Source of the DNA: Chitinophagales bacterium
Lineage (GTDB): Bacteria; Bacteroidota; Bacteroidia; Chitinophagales; UBA2359
DNA: 5,763 nt
Reading direction: 5' to 3'
Assembly: GCA_020629595.1 (NCBI GenBank)
Contig: JAHDDA010000069.1
Span: forward strand, 4,561 to 10,323
Part shown: positions 1 through 5,763 of the stretch, piece after piece
How the letters are laid out: the number at the start of each line of letters is the position of its first letter
Numbering within the stretch: the first letter of the stretch is position 1
Translations under genes and position numbers: made by a program
The notes under the pieces: generated by a model
What the model saw: only the letters and a program-made list of their open reading frames with translations
Databases searched by the model: none
What the model was told of the DNA's origin: nothing

Positions 1-1076
1 ACAAGCATATAAATATTAGATGATAAATGGGCAATATTTACCTTGTTGCTTAAAAAAGATTGTTGTAAAACACACCTTCCATATAAATCAAAAATTTCAA
101 ATGAGCTGTTAGCTAATTCACTCGAAAAGTCTAATTCAATTTCGTTTATTGCTGGGTTTGGAAATATGCTAACATCAAAATTATTGGCAATATTTTTTGA
201 ATAAGTTGGTGATTCATTCAAGGAATATTGTTTAAAAAAATTCCATATTTCTTTACTGGCAAAAACATCATTTTCAGGCTGAAGCCAAGAGTGTCCGTGG
301 TTGTTGGCTGAGTATAACCAAAGTTCAATATCGTTATTACAATCCTTAAAAATTCTTTTCTCAACCGTAATATTATCATCAAAAGTGTTGTCTAATTCTG
401 TAACCGAATAGGTGTTAGAACATTGATTAAAATCACGCCAAAAACGCATTAAAGTATCAACACTTTCAATACCTGCTACCCAGTTACCACCATAAGGAAC
501 TATAATATCACTTGTGCCGTGTAAATGCATTACAGGCATTGGACGATTGGGTTGGCAATTATCCAAAATATTATTAGCTATTGTGCCAGAATGAGCTGCA
601 ATAGCAGCAATTTTATCGGTAAATTCACAAGCCATTCTATTACTCATAAATCCACCCATAGAAAAACCTGTTACATAAATTCTATTGTAATCAATACTAT
701 AATCTTTGGCTATTTCATCAATAAGGTTAAATAAAAAATCAGTATCATTTGCCGAACTGCCTACAATTAATCCATTATTCCAAGCAGTTTCCCCTAAAAC
801 GCCATTTTCAATAGCAGTAGGGTAGCATACAATAAAGTTAGCGGTATCTGCCACCTCATTAAATCTACTCGATTCCATTAATATATTTCCAGAATTAGTT
901 AAGCCATGTAAGGCTAAAACTAAGGGAGTAGCTGTATTGCTTTGGTAAGTTTGTGGAATATGTAAAACATATTCTCTTTCCAAAGAATCGTGAGGAAGTG
1001 TTAATTCAAAAGTTTGAGAAACAATAGAATTAACAGACAATACAAAAACAAAAAGTAATACTAAAAATCTATACAT
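1..1076 (-). CDS. Secreted PHB-depolymerase/feruloyl-esterase-like alpha/beta hydrolase with T9SS sorting tail (3' end missing)
   Basis: My own translation from the ATG at 1076-1074 gives 358 codons running off the left edge without a stop. Residues 1-20 form a hydrophobic signal peptide, with cleavage probably before Gln21. Residues ~25-285 are an alpha/beta hydrolase of the LpqC / esterase_phb type. It shows a LVLALHG strand with the oxyanion-region His57-Gly58, the nucleophile elbow GFSMGG (Ser139 in GxSxG), HGTSD (Asp190 as likely acid) and HGHSW (His262 as likely catalytic His). From ~300 a type A sorting domain begins (FPNP at 305-308, EIFDLYGR at 327-334, LSSNIYML at the edge), so only some 10-20 residues should be missing. 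Family members cleave polyhydroxyalkanoate, feruloyl or acetyl-xylan esters; the substrate cannot be read here. The enzyme should be exported by Sec, then by T9SS to the cell surface or medium. It lies 46 bp after the CoA-transferase gene with no visible promoter, so it is probably co-transcribed. Confidence 0.9.
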   Translation of the reverse strand, partial: MYRFLVLLFVFVLSVNSIVSQTFELTLPHDSLEREYVLHIPQTYQSNTATPLVLALHGLTNSGNILMESSRFNEVADTANFIVCYPTAIENGVLGETAWNNGLIVGSSANDTDFLFNLIDEIAKDYSIDYNRIYVTGFSMGGFMSNRMACEFTDKIAAIAAHSGTIANNILDNCQPNRPMPVMHLHGTSDIIVPYGGNWVAGIESVDTLMRFWRDFNQCSNTYSVTELDNTFDDNITVEKRIFKDCNNDIELWLYSANNHGHSWLQPENDVFASKEIWNFFKQYSLNESPTYSKNIANNFDVSIFPNPAINEIELDFSSELANSSFEIFDLYGRCVLQQSFLSNKVNIAHLSSNIYML

Positions 1077-1122
1077 ATAAATAAAGCTAAATAGATGAGT
1101 TAAATAGCAGTAATGATAGATT

Positions 1123-1815
1123 TTAGTTTCGTACAGTTCGCTGTTCTATGCGTTTTTCATAATTTGTACCTTTAAAAATACGCTGAACAAAAATACCAGG
1201 TACGTGAATTTCATTGGCATTTAATGCTCCAGCTTCTACTAGTTCTTCTACTTCAACAATAGTAACTTTTCCAGCGGTTGCCATCATAGCATTAAAATTA
1301 CGAGCAGTTGCTTTAAAAACTAAATTGCCATGTGTATCGCCTTTCCAAGCCTTTATAATTGCAAAATCTGCAGTAAGCGAATGTTCTAAAATGTGTGGTT
1401 TACCTTTAAATTCTCTTACTTCTTTTCCTTCTGCAACTTCTGTTCCGTAGCCTGTTTGTGTAAAAAAGGCAGGAATACCCGCACCACCAGCTCTAATTTT
1501 TTCGGCTAAGGTGCCTTGTGGGGTTAATTCTACCTCAAGTTCACCTGCCAGCAACTGGCGTTCAAATTCATCGTTTTCGCCAACATACGAAGAAATCATT
1601 TTTTTTATTTGGCGAGTTTGTAATAATAATCCTAATCCAAAGTCATCAACACCTGCATTATTTGATATACAAGTTAAACCATCAACGCCTTTATCTCTTA
1701 ATGCCAAAATACTATTTTCAGGAATACCACATAAACCAAAACCACCCAACATAATAGTTGCATTACTTGGCACATCGTGCGTGGCGGTTTTAGCATTTTC
1801 AAATACTTTATTCAT
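1123..1815 (-). CDS. scoA: 3-oxoacid CoA-transferase, subunit A
   Basis: This 230-residue protein matches the usual length of ScoA/AtoD-type subunits (about 220-235). It shows the family glycine-rich signature LGGFGLCGIPEN (residues 23-34), then SSYVGEN at 75-81, LTPQGTLAEKIRAGGAGIPA at 97-116 and the ending EKRIEQRTVRN. With subunit B it moves CoA from succinyl-CoA to acetoacetate (or a similar ketoacid), feeding acetoacetyl-CoA to thiolase in the cytoplasm. The catalytic glutamate of the family is on subunit B, which is not in this window; the next gene downstream is an esterase. I chose the ATG at 1815. The frame stays open upstream to a TTG at 1848, but that TTG is the last three bases of a candidate -7 promoter box, and the family normally starts at MNKVF. 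Succinyl-CoA versus acetyl-CoA as donor cannot be decided from subunit A alone. Confidence 0.93.
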   Translation of the reverse strand: MNKVFENAKTATHDVPSNATIMLGGFGLCGIPENSILALRDKGVDGLTCISNNAGVDDFGLGLLLQTRQIKKMISSYVGENDEFERQLLAGELEVELTPQGTLAEKIRAGGAGIPAFFTQTGYGTEVAEGKEVREFKGKPHILEHSLTADFAIIKAWKGDTHGNLVFKATARNFNAMMATAGKVTIVEVEELVEAGALNANEIHVPGIFVQRIFKGTNYEKRIEQRTVRN

Positions 1816-1845
1816 CTTAATTATATTTTCTATTAAAATCTGCTT

Positions 1846-1853
1846 CAAAGATA
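1846..1853 (-). promoter_or_regulatory. Candidate Bacteroidota -7 box upstream of scoA
   Basis: Read on the minus strand this is TATCTTTG, an exact match to the TAnnTTTG -7 consensus of Bacteroidota. It ends 30 nt before the ATG of the CoA-transferase subunit, in the 54-bp gap after the upstream secreted-protein gene. The nearest TTG for a -33 box is at 1881-1879, giving a 25-bp spacer, longer than the usual 17-23, so the -33 part is weak. It suggests scoA can be transcribed apart from the gene before it. Confidence 0.5.
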
Positions 1854-1869
1854 TTAGACTTGTTCAGCA

Positions 1870-3759
1870 TTAATTACCCAATACCATTATTTTTTCTTCA
1901 AAAGAATATTCGGTATTTTCAAGATTTACAACTTTTAAAATATACATTCCACTAGTGAGTGGGTTGGTGCTAAATATAAAACGGTTTTTGCCTTGCTTTG
2001 CTTTTGCGTTTAATAATGTTTTCACTTTTTTTCCTGCGGCATCAAATAATTGCATACTGTAAGCATTGCTTGCAGGTGCTTCAAATTCTACGCTAAAAAT
2101 ATCATTTATAGGGTTTGGGGCAATTTTATTATTAAGTTCAAAAGTTGTTATATTTTCTGTATTGGTTTCTACAAATTCACCCGATTGGTCTGGACTATAT
2201 AATTGGGCAACCCAAGTTCTTCCTTCGCCATCTTCGCCACCAAAAGTATTGCTAAGCCAAACGGCACCAGGCTGATTGTAACGGTATTGAATACCACTAT
2301 AATCACCCCAACGATATTGGTTGTTTCCACCAGGGTAAGTAATAACACCTAAACCTTCTTTAATAAAAATTACATCGGAATACTCGCCTTCTTGATAAAA
2401 AATGGCGGCAGTTCCTGGAAAATCATCGGGTTTTGAATAACTAAAGGCAATAATGTATTGCTCATCTTGGGCTTGTTGTCCCGAAAATGCCAAATTAGGA
2501 TACGCAAAATCGTGAATACCATCGCCTATAAATGTACCATTAATTGTAGGCACTTCACTTGCGGGATCATTTATAATACCATGATATACTTCAACAAAAC
2601 CAGTTTCTGGATTTTTAGAATTGTTTACAAAATGAATTTTTCCTATTTCATAACAAGCTCCCAAAATACGAGCATCGTTGGTTTGTAACTGCTTGTTTAA
2701 TGCTTGCCTACCATTTGGCGGCATTGTATAAGGTAAGTCTGTTAAGCCATATTTTACATTTAGTGCCGTATTTTCATCATCATACATTCCATTAATAGAA
2801 AGTATAAAAATTGTGTCGTTTTCTTCAGCAAAATTTCTATTAGAAAGAAAATATTGCGTACCTGTTTTAGAATAAAAACCTCCTTCAACTGGAATTATAT
2901 TTCGTATAGGATTGTCACCAAAATTTATATCGTACCACATACGGCTTTCCATATCGCTGCCCGAATAAATGCTTTGTTTATCTATTTGCCAAATAAGTGT
3001 TTGTGTAAATCCTTCTTGCCACGAAACGCCTTCTTTTATCAAATTTATGGTAATAAAAATTTCTTCTTCAGAAAATGCAATCATAGGGTAATCACTCCAA
3101 ATATCATCTGCTTCAAACGGGTTGCCTTCAATTTCATATAAAAACCACAAACCATTTGGATTACCAGATAAAGAAACACCAATAACAATATTGGTATTAT
3201 TGGCGGTGTAGCCATTTAAAAAACAAAGAGCAAACCTATCAGAAACTGGATCGTATTCAACCTTGGGATCGTAGGCTTGATTATAATTACCCAGAGCTTC
3301 GGCAAAATAAGTAAGCGAAATTTGTGTAATTTCTCCATTAACTTCATCAATATTTTCTATATGAATATTAGAATTTATTACCGAAATTAACCAACCATCG
3401 TCTGAAATTGCCATATCATTATCATTGGGTCTTCCTGCTGGTGCTATATTGCTTTCAAAACCAGAAGCTATAATAGGTTGGGGCTGTTCGCCTAAAACTG
3501 CCTTATGGGCGTTTGGTAAATTTTTTAAAGGCTCGTTTTTCCTTTTTTCTTTTACATTAGCCAAATACGAACGGTAACTTTCACCATTGGGCGAAGGAGC
3601 TTCTAACTTTTGAAGAACGGGGAAAAAATCATTTTCAATTTTTGATAAATCTACTATTGCCGAACGCTTTATGGTTACAGCCTTACTTTTAAATGAAGTT
3701 TCTTGTGCAAAACTCACAAAACTGATAAGGGAAATAATTAACAGAAAAATCTTTTTCAT
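1870..3759 (-). CDS. Secreted protein of unknown function with T9SS type A sorting domain
   Basis: The 629-residue protein has a clear signal peptide (residues 1-18, ending FVSFA, cleavage likely before Gln19) and a C-terminal T9SS type A sorting domain at about 545-629 (APNP at 547-550, LFDAAGKK at 571-578, SGMYILKV at 603-610, basic EEKIMVLGN end). The region between (about 95-525) has no catalytic motif I recognise. It carries strand-rich repeats, each with an aromatic/Asp lead and a hydrophobic strand: YDPKVEYDPVSDRFALCF at 163-180, WSDYPMIAFSEEEIFITI at 221-238, YPNLAFSGQ at 420-428 and WGDYSGIQYRYNQPGAVWLS at 484-503. These resemble beta-propeller blades of secreted Bacteroidota proteins. 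A charged stretch at about 40-80 may be a linker or pro-region. It is expected at the cell surface or in the medium. It reads in the same direction as scoA, 54 bp ahead of it, but each has its own candidate promoter. The secretion route is well supported; the function is unknown. Confidence 0.9.
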   Translation of the reverse strand: MKKIFLLIISLISFVSFAQETSFKSKAVTIKRSAIVDLSKIENDFFPVLQKLEAPSPNGESYRSYLANVKEKRKNEPLKNLPNAHKAVLGEQPQPIIASGFESNIAPAGRPNDNDMAISDDGWLISVINSNIHIENIDEVNGEITQISLTYFAEALGNYNQAYDPKVEYDPVSDRFALCFLNGYTANNTNIVIGVSLSGNPNGLWFLYEIEGNPFEADDIWSDYPMIAFSEEEIFITINLIKEGVSWQEGFTQTLIWQIDKQSIYSGSDMESRMWYDINFGDNPIRNIIPVEGGFYSKTGTQYFLSNRNFAEENDTIFILSINGMYDDENTALNVKYGLTDLPYTMPPNGRQALNKQLQTNDARILGACYEIGKIHFVNNSKNPETGFVEVYHGIINDPASEVPTINGTFIGDGIHDFAYPNLAFSGQQAQDEQYIIAFSYSKPDDFPGTAAIFYQEGEYSDVIFIKEGLGVITYPGGNNQYRWGDYSGIQYRYNQPGAVWLSNTFGGEDGEGRTWVAQLYSPDQSGEFVETNTENITTFELNNKIAPNPINDIFSVEFEAPASNAYSMQLFDAAGKKVKTLLNAKAKQGKNRFIFSTNPLTSGMYILKVVNLENTEYSFEEKIMVLGN

Positions 3760-3761
3760 AT

Positions 3762-3777
3762 TTCTAAATTTTTAGAA
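3762..3777. repeat. Short perfect inverted repeat in the divergent intergenic region
   Basis: TTCTAAA (3762-3768) and TTTAGAA (3771-3777) are perfect 7-bp inverted arms around a TT spacer. The repeat lies between the candidate -7 box and the start codon of the leftward secreted-protein gene, so it would fall in or at the start of its mRNA leader. It could be a small operator or a weak hairpin, but at this AT content a repeat of this size may be chance. Confidence 0.35.
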
Positions 3778-3787
3778 TTATCACAAT

Positions 3788-3795
3788 CAAATATA
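3788..3795 (-). promoter_or_regulatory. Candidate Bacteroidota -7 box for the 629-residue secreted protein
   Basis: On the minus strand this reads TATATTTG, an exact TAnnTTTG match ending 28 nt before the ATG at 3759. A TTG that could serve as -33 box lies at 3823-3821 with a 25-bp spacer, longer than typical, so the upstream half is uncertain. The position predicts a short leader of about 20 nt. No Shine-Dalgarno sequence is seen before the start codon, as is usual in this phylum. Confidence 0.5.
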
Positions 3796-3872
3796 ACGAA
3801 AACAAAAGTTCTTTAGCTTTCAATTCGGTACAATATTTTTACATCATAGTTATCCTAATTGATAAAATACTC

Positions 3873-3880
3873 TAAATTTG
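3873..3880 (+). promoter_or_regulatory. Candidate Bacteroidota -7 box for the ABC exporter
   Basis: TAAATTTG is an exact TAnnTTTG match ending 32 nt before the ATG at 3913. No TTG is found at the expected -33 spacing; the nearest candidate at a 20-bp spacer is TTA at 3850-3852. A TTATC/GATAA inverted repeat (3850-3854 and 3861-3865) sits just upstream. The only purine-rich element before the start is AAAAGG at 3893-3898, 14 nt from the ATG, too far for a classical ribosome binding site. Confidence 0.5.
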
Positions 3881-3912
3881 GAATGTCTAGTGAAAAGGCA
3901 ATAAATAATTGA

Positions 3913-5748
3913 ATGAAAAAACTCTTTCCCTTCATAAAAAATTACCAAAAAGAAACAATTTTGAATATTGTTTTTAATCTTTTGGCAATTGTTTTTGGTT
4001 TGTTTTCTTTGAGTTTAATTTACCCTTTTTTACAAATATTATTCGATAAAACGCCTATTAATCCAATTTCGCCTACTTTTCAGTTTTCAGCTACTTTTTT
4101 ATTCGATTATATAAACTTTACACTTGGTAATTTTATAAATAACTACGGAAAAGAAACAACACTTTTACTAGTTTGTGTTTTTGTGATAATTGTATTTTTA
4201 TTGAAAAATTTATGTAGATTTTTAGCAAAATATTTTTTGGCGATAGTAAGAAATGGTGTTGTTGCCGATTTAAGACAAAAGTTGTACAACAAAATTATTG
4301 ATTTACCTTTAGCTTTTTTTTCCGAAAAGCAAAAAGGCGATACCATAGCACGTGCTACCGTAGATTTACAAGAAGTAGAATGGGGTGTTTTAAGTGTTTT
4401 AGAACTCATTTTTGTTTCGCCAGTGAATATTATTTTGTCTTTAGTGTTTTTATTTTCAATAAATGCAAAACTCACTATTTCGGTATTAATATTAGCACCA
4501 ATTGCTGGTTTTGTAATTGGTAGCGTAGGTAAAACACTCAAAAAAGTTTCGGATAAAGCACAAGAAAAAATGGGCGGTTTACTTTCGCATTTAGAAGAAA
4601 CAATGGGTGGTTTAAATATTATAAAAGCCTTTACGGCTGAAAATTATTTCTCCAATAAATTTGAAACTACCAACAGAGAACACGCCCACTTTATGACTAA
4701 AATGCTACACCGCCGAGATTTATCTTCGCCAATGTCGGAATTTTTAAGCGTTTCGGTTATTGTAATAGTGTTGTACATTGGAACACGTATGGTTTTAAAC
4801 AATTCTGAAAGTTTAGATTCGGCACAATTCATAACTTATTTAGCAATTTTATCGCAATTAATTCCGCCAGCAAAAGCCTTTACCGATGCGTATTACAGAA
4901 TTATAAAAGGCTCGGCTTCTTTAGATAGAATAAATGAAATTATTGAGGCTAAAACTGACATTAAAGATGCTGAAAATGCCATAGAAATAAGCCAATTTAA
5001 TAATGCAATTGAATTTAAAAATATTTCTTTTTCTTATACCGAAAAGCCAGTTTTAAAAAATATATCTTTTAGTTTAGAAAAAGGAAAAGTTGTGGCTTTA
5101 GTGGGTGCTTCTGGAAGTGGAAAAAGTACCATAGCTAAATTATTGACTCGTTTTTATGATGTTGAGCAAGGTGAAATTTTAATAGATGGTAAAAGTATTA
5201 AAAACATATCGCAAAAAAGCCTACGCAGGCAAATGGGTATTGTAAGCCAACACGCTATTTTATTTAACGATACAATTGAAAACAACATAGCTTTAGGTAA
5301 TGAAATTAATACACAAAAAATTGTAGAGGCTTCACAAATTGCCAACGCCCATAATTTTATTAAAAATTTAGAAAATGGCTATAAAACCAATATTGGCGAT
5401 GGAGGCTTTTTACTAAGTGGAGGACAGCGTCAACGCTTAACTATTGCCAGAGCTATTTACCATAACTCGCCCATTTTAATATTAGATGAAGCCACATCAG
5501 CTTTAGATGCTGAATCGGAAAAATTAGTGCAAAATGCTATTGATAAATTATTGCATAACCGTACAGTTTTAGTGATTGCACACCGTTTAAGCACTATTCG
5601 CAATGCCGATAATATTATTGTTTTAGATAATGGCGAAATTATTGAGCAAGGCACTCATAATGATTTATTGAAAATGAAAGGTGTTTATGAGCAAATGGTG
5701 GGTTTGCAGTTTCCTGTTGCTTTAAACAAAGAAAAAAAGACGAAGTAA
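3913..5748 (+). CDS. ABC exporter half-transporter, fused permease and ATPase (MsbA-like, type IV exporter fold)
   Basis: The 611-residue protein joins a six-helix membrane domain (helices near residues 15-42, 84-111, 157-181, 186-208, 276-296 and 304-325) to a complete ATPase domain (about 366-600). All ATPase motifs are intact: A-loop Tyr375, Walker A GASGSGKST (398-406), Q-loop Gln446, signature LSGGQ (501-505), Walker B ILILDE (521-526, catalytic Glu526), D-loop SALD (529-532) and switch His557. It should form a homodimer, or a heterodimer with a partner not seen here, in the inner membrane and pump a hydrophobic substrate outward. Family members move lipid A precursors, other lipids, drugs or peptides; the substrate cannot be read. 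It is slightly longer than E. coli MsbA (582 residues), partly from a ~40-residue loop between helices 1 and 2. No peptidase or accessory domain is present. It is transcribed alone and rightward, diverging from the secreted-protein gene, and its last codons lie inside a terminator. Confidence 0.95.
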   Translation: MKKLFPFIKNYQKETILNIVFNLLAIVFGLFSLSLIYPFLQILFDKTPINPISPTFQFSATFLFDYINFTLGNFINNYGKETTLLLVCVFVIIVFLLKNLCRFLAKYFLAIVRNGVVADLRQKLYNKIIDLPLAFFSEKQKGDTIARATVDLQEVEWGVLSVLELIFVSPVNIILSLVFLFSINAKLTISVLILAPIAGFVIGSVGKTLKKVSDKAQEKMGGLLSHLEETMGGLNIIKAFTAENYFSNKFETTNREHAHFMTKMLHRRDLSSPMSEFLSVSVIVIVLYIGTRMVLNNSESLDSAQFITYLAILSQLIPPAKAFTDAYYRIIKGSASLDRINEIIEAKTDIKDAENAIEISQFNNAIEFKNISFSYTEKPVLKNISFSLEKGKVVALVGASGSGKSTIAKLLTRFYDVEQGEILIDGKSIKNISQKSLRRQMGIVSQHAILFNDTIENNIALGNEINTQKIVEASQIANAHNFIKNLENGYKTNIGDGGFLLSGGQRQRLTIARAIYHNSPILILDEATSALDAESEKLVQNAIDKLLHNRTVLVIAHRLSTIRNADNIIVLDNGEIIEQGTHNDLLKMKGVYEQMVGLQFPVALNKEKKTK

Positions 5749-5763
5749 TTACTTCGTCTTTTT
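5734..5763 (+). terminator. Perfectly palindromic intrinsic terminator overlapping the exporter stop codon
   Basis: The last 30 bases of the window are a perfect palindrome centred between 5748 and 5749. The RNA would form an 8-bp stem GACGAAGU/ACUUCGUC (5739-5746 and 5751-5758) with an AAUU loop, flanked by an A-tract (5732-5738) and a T-tract (5759 to the edge). The TAA stop (5746-5748) lies at the stem top and loop, so the final Lys codons are part of the terminator. The A/T symmetry would let it work in both directions. It may extend past the right edge. Confidence 0.85.

Noticed and set aside
525..734. Plus-strand open frame of 69 codons
   Set aside because: It lies antisense inside the clearly coding esterase gene, has no recognisable protein character and no supporting promoter.
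1088..1107. Direct repeat TAAATAG (1088-1094 and 1101-1107) between scoA and the esterase gene
   Set aside because: Two 7-bp AT-rich copies are too little to call a regulatory repeat, and no TAnnTTTG box accompanies them.
1816..1869. Possible terminator between the secreted-protein gene and scoA
   Set aside because: No stem with a following T-tract can be found on the minus strand in this 54-bp gap.
1214..1873. Three plus-strand open frames opposite scoA
   Set aside because: They are antisense shadows of a strongly conserved CoA-transferase subunit; their translations look like low-complexity reverse frames.
2066..3141. Several plus-strand open frames opposite the secreted-protein gene
   Set aside because: All are antisense to a 629-residue gene with a signal peptide and sorting domain; none has a family motif.
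3850..3865. TTATC/GATAA inverted repeat upstream of the exporter -7 box
   Set aside because: Five-bp arms in AT-rich DNA are expected by chance; mentioned with the promoter but not called as an operator.
4143..5654. Four minus-strand open frames opposite the ABC exporter
   Set aside because: They overlap intact ABC transporter motifs on the plus strand and carry no features of their own.

Overview
The window looks like ordinary chromosomal DNA from a member of the Bacteroidota, probably of the Flavobacteriia type. The DNA is AT-rich and two secreted proteins end in type IX secretion (T9SS) type A sorting domains. The upstream regions hold TAnnTTTG promoter boxes, and no gene start has a well-placed Shine-Dalgarno sequence. 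There are no tRNA or rRNA genes, no CRISPR array, no insertion sequence and no sign of recent transfer.

Layout. Three genes read leftward, from about 3759 to the left edge. The first is a 629-residue secreted T9SS cargo protein of unknown function (3759-1870). Next is subunit A of a 3-oxoacid (acetoacetate/succinyl) CoA-transferase (1815-1123). Last is a secreted PHB-depolymerase/feruloyl-esterase-like alpha/beta hydrolase with its own T9SS tail (1076 to the left edge); its stop codon lies outside the window. A 153-bp divergent intergenic region (3760-3912) separates this block from a rightward gene (3913-5748) for a full-length, MsbA-like ABC exporter half-transporter. A perfectly palindromic intrinsic terminator overlaps the exporter's stop codon at the right edge.

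How the parts relate. Candidate -7 boxes sit 28-32 nt before the start codons of the secreted protein, the CoA-transferase subunit and the exporter. The CoA-transferase gene and the esterase gene are 46 bp apart with no visible promoter or terminator between them, so they are probably co-transcribed. The B subunit of the CoA-transferase, which carries the catalytic glutamate, is not in this window and may lie just beyond the esterase gene. A metabolic link between a secreted ester hydrolase releasing hydroxy- or keto-acids and a ketoacid CoA-transferase is possible but speculative. The exporter has no obvious functional tie to the leftward genes. I found no convincing new biological system. 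The points most worth a second look are the split CoA-transferase locus, the uncharacterised secreted protein, and the terminator built into the end of the exporter gene.
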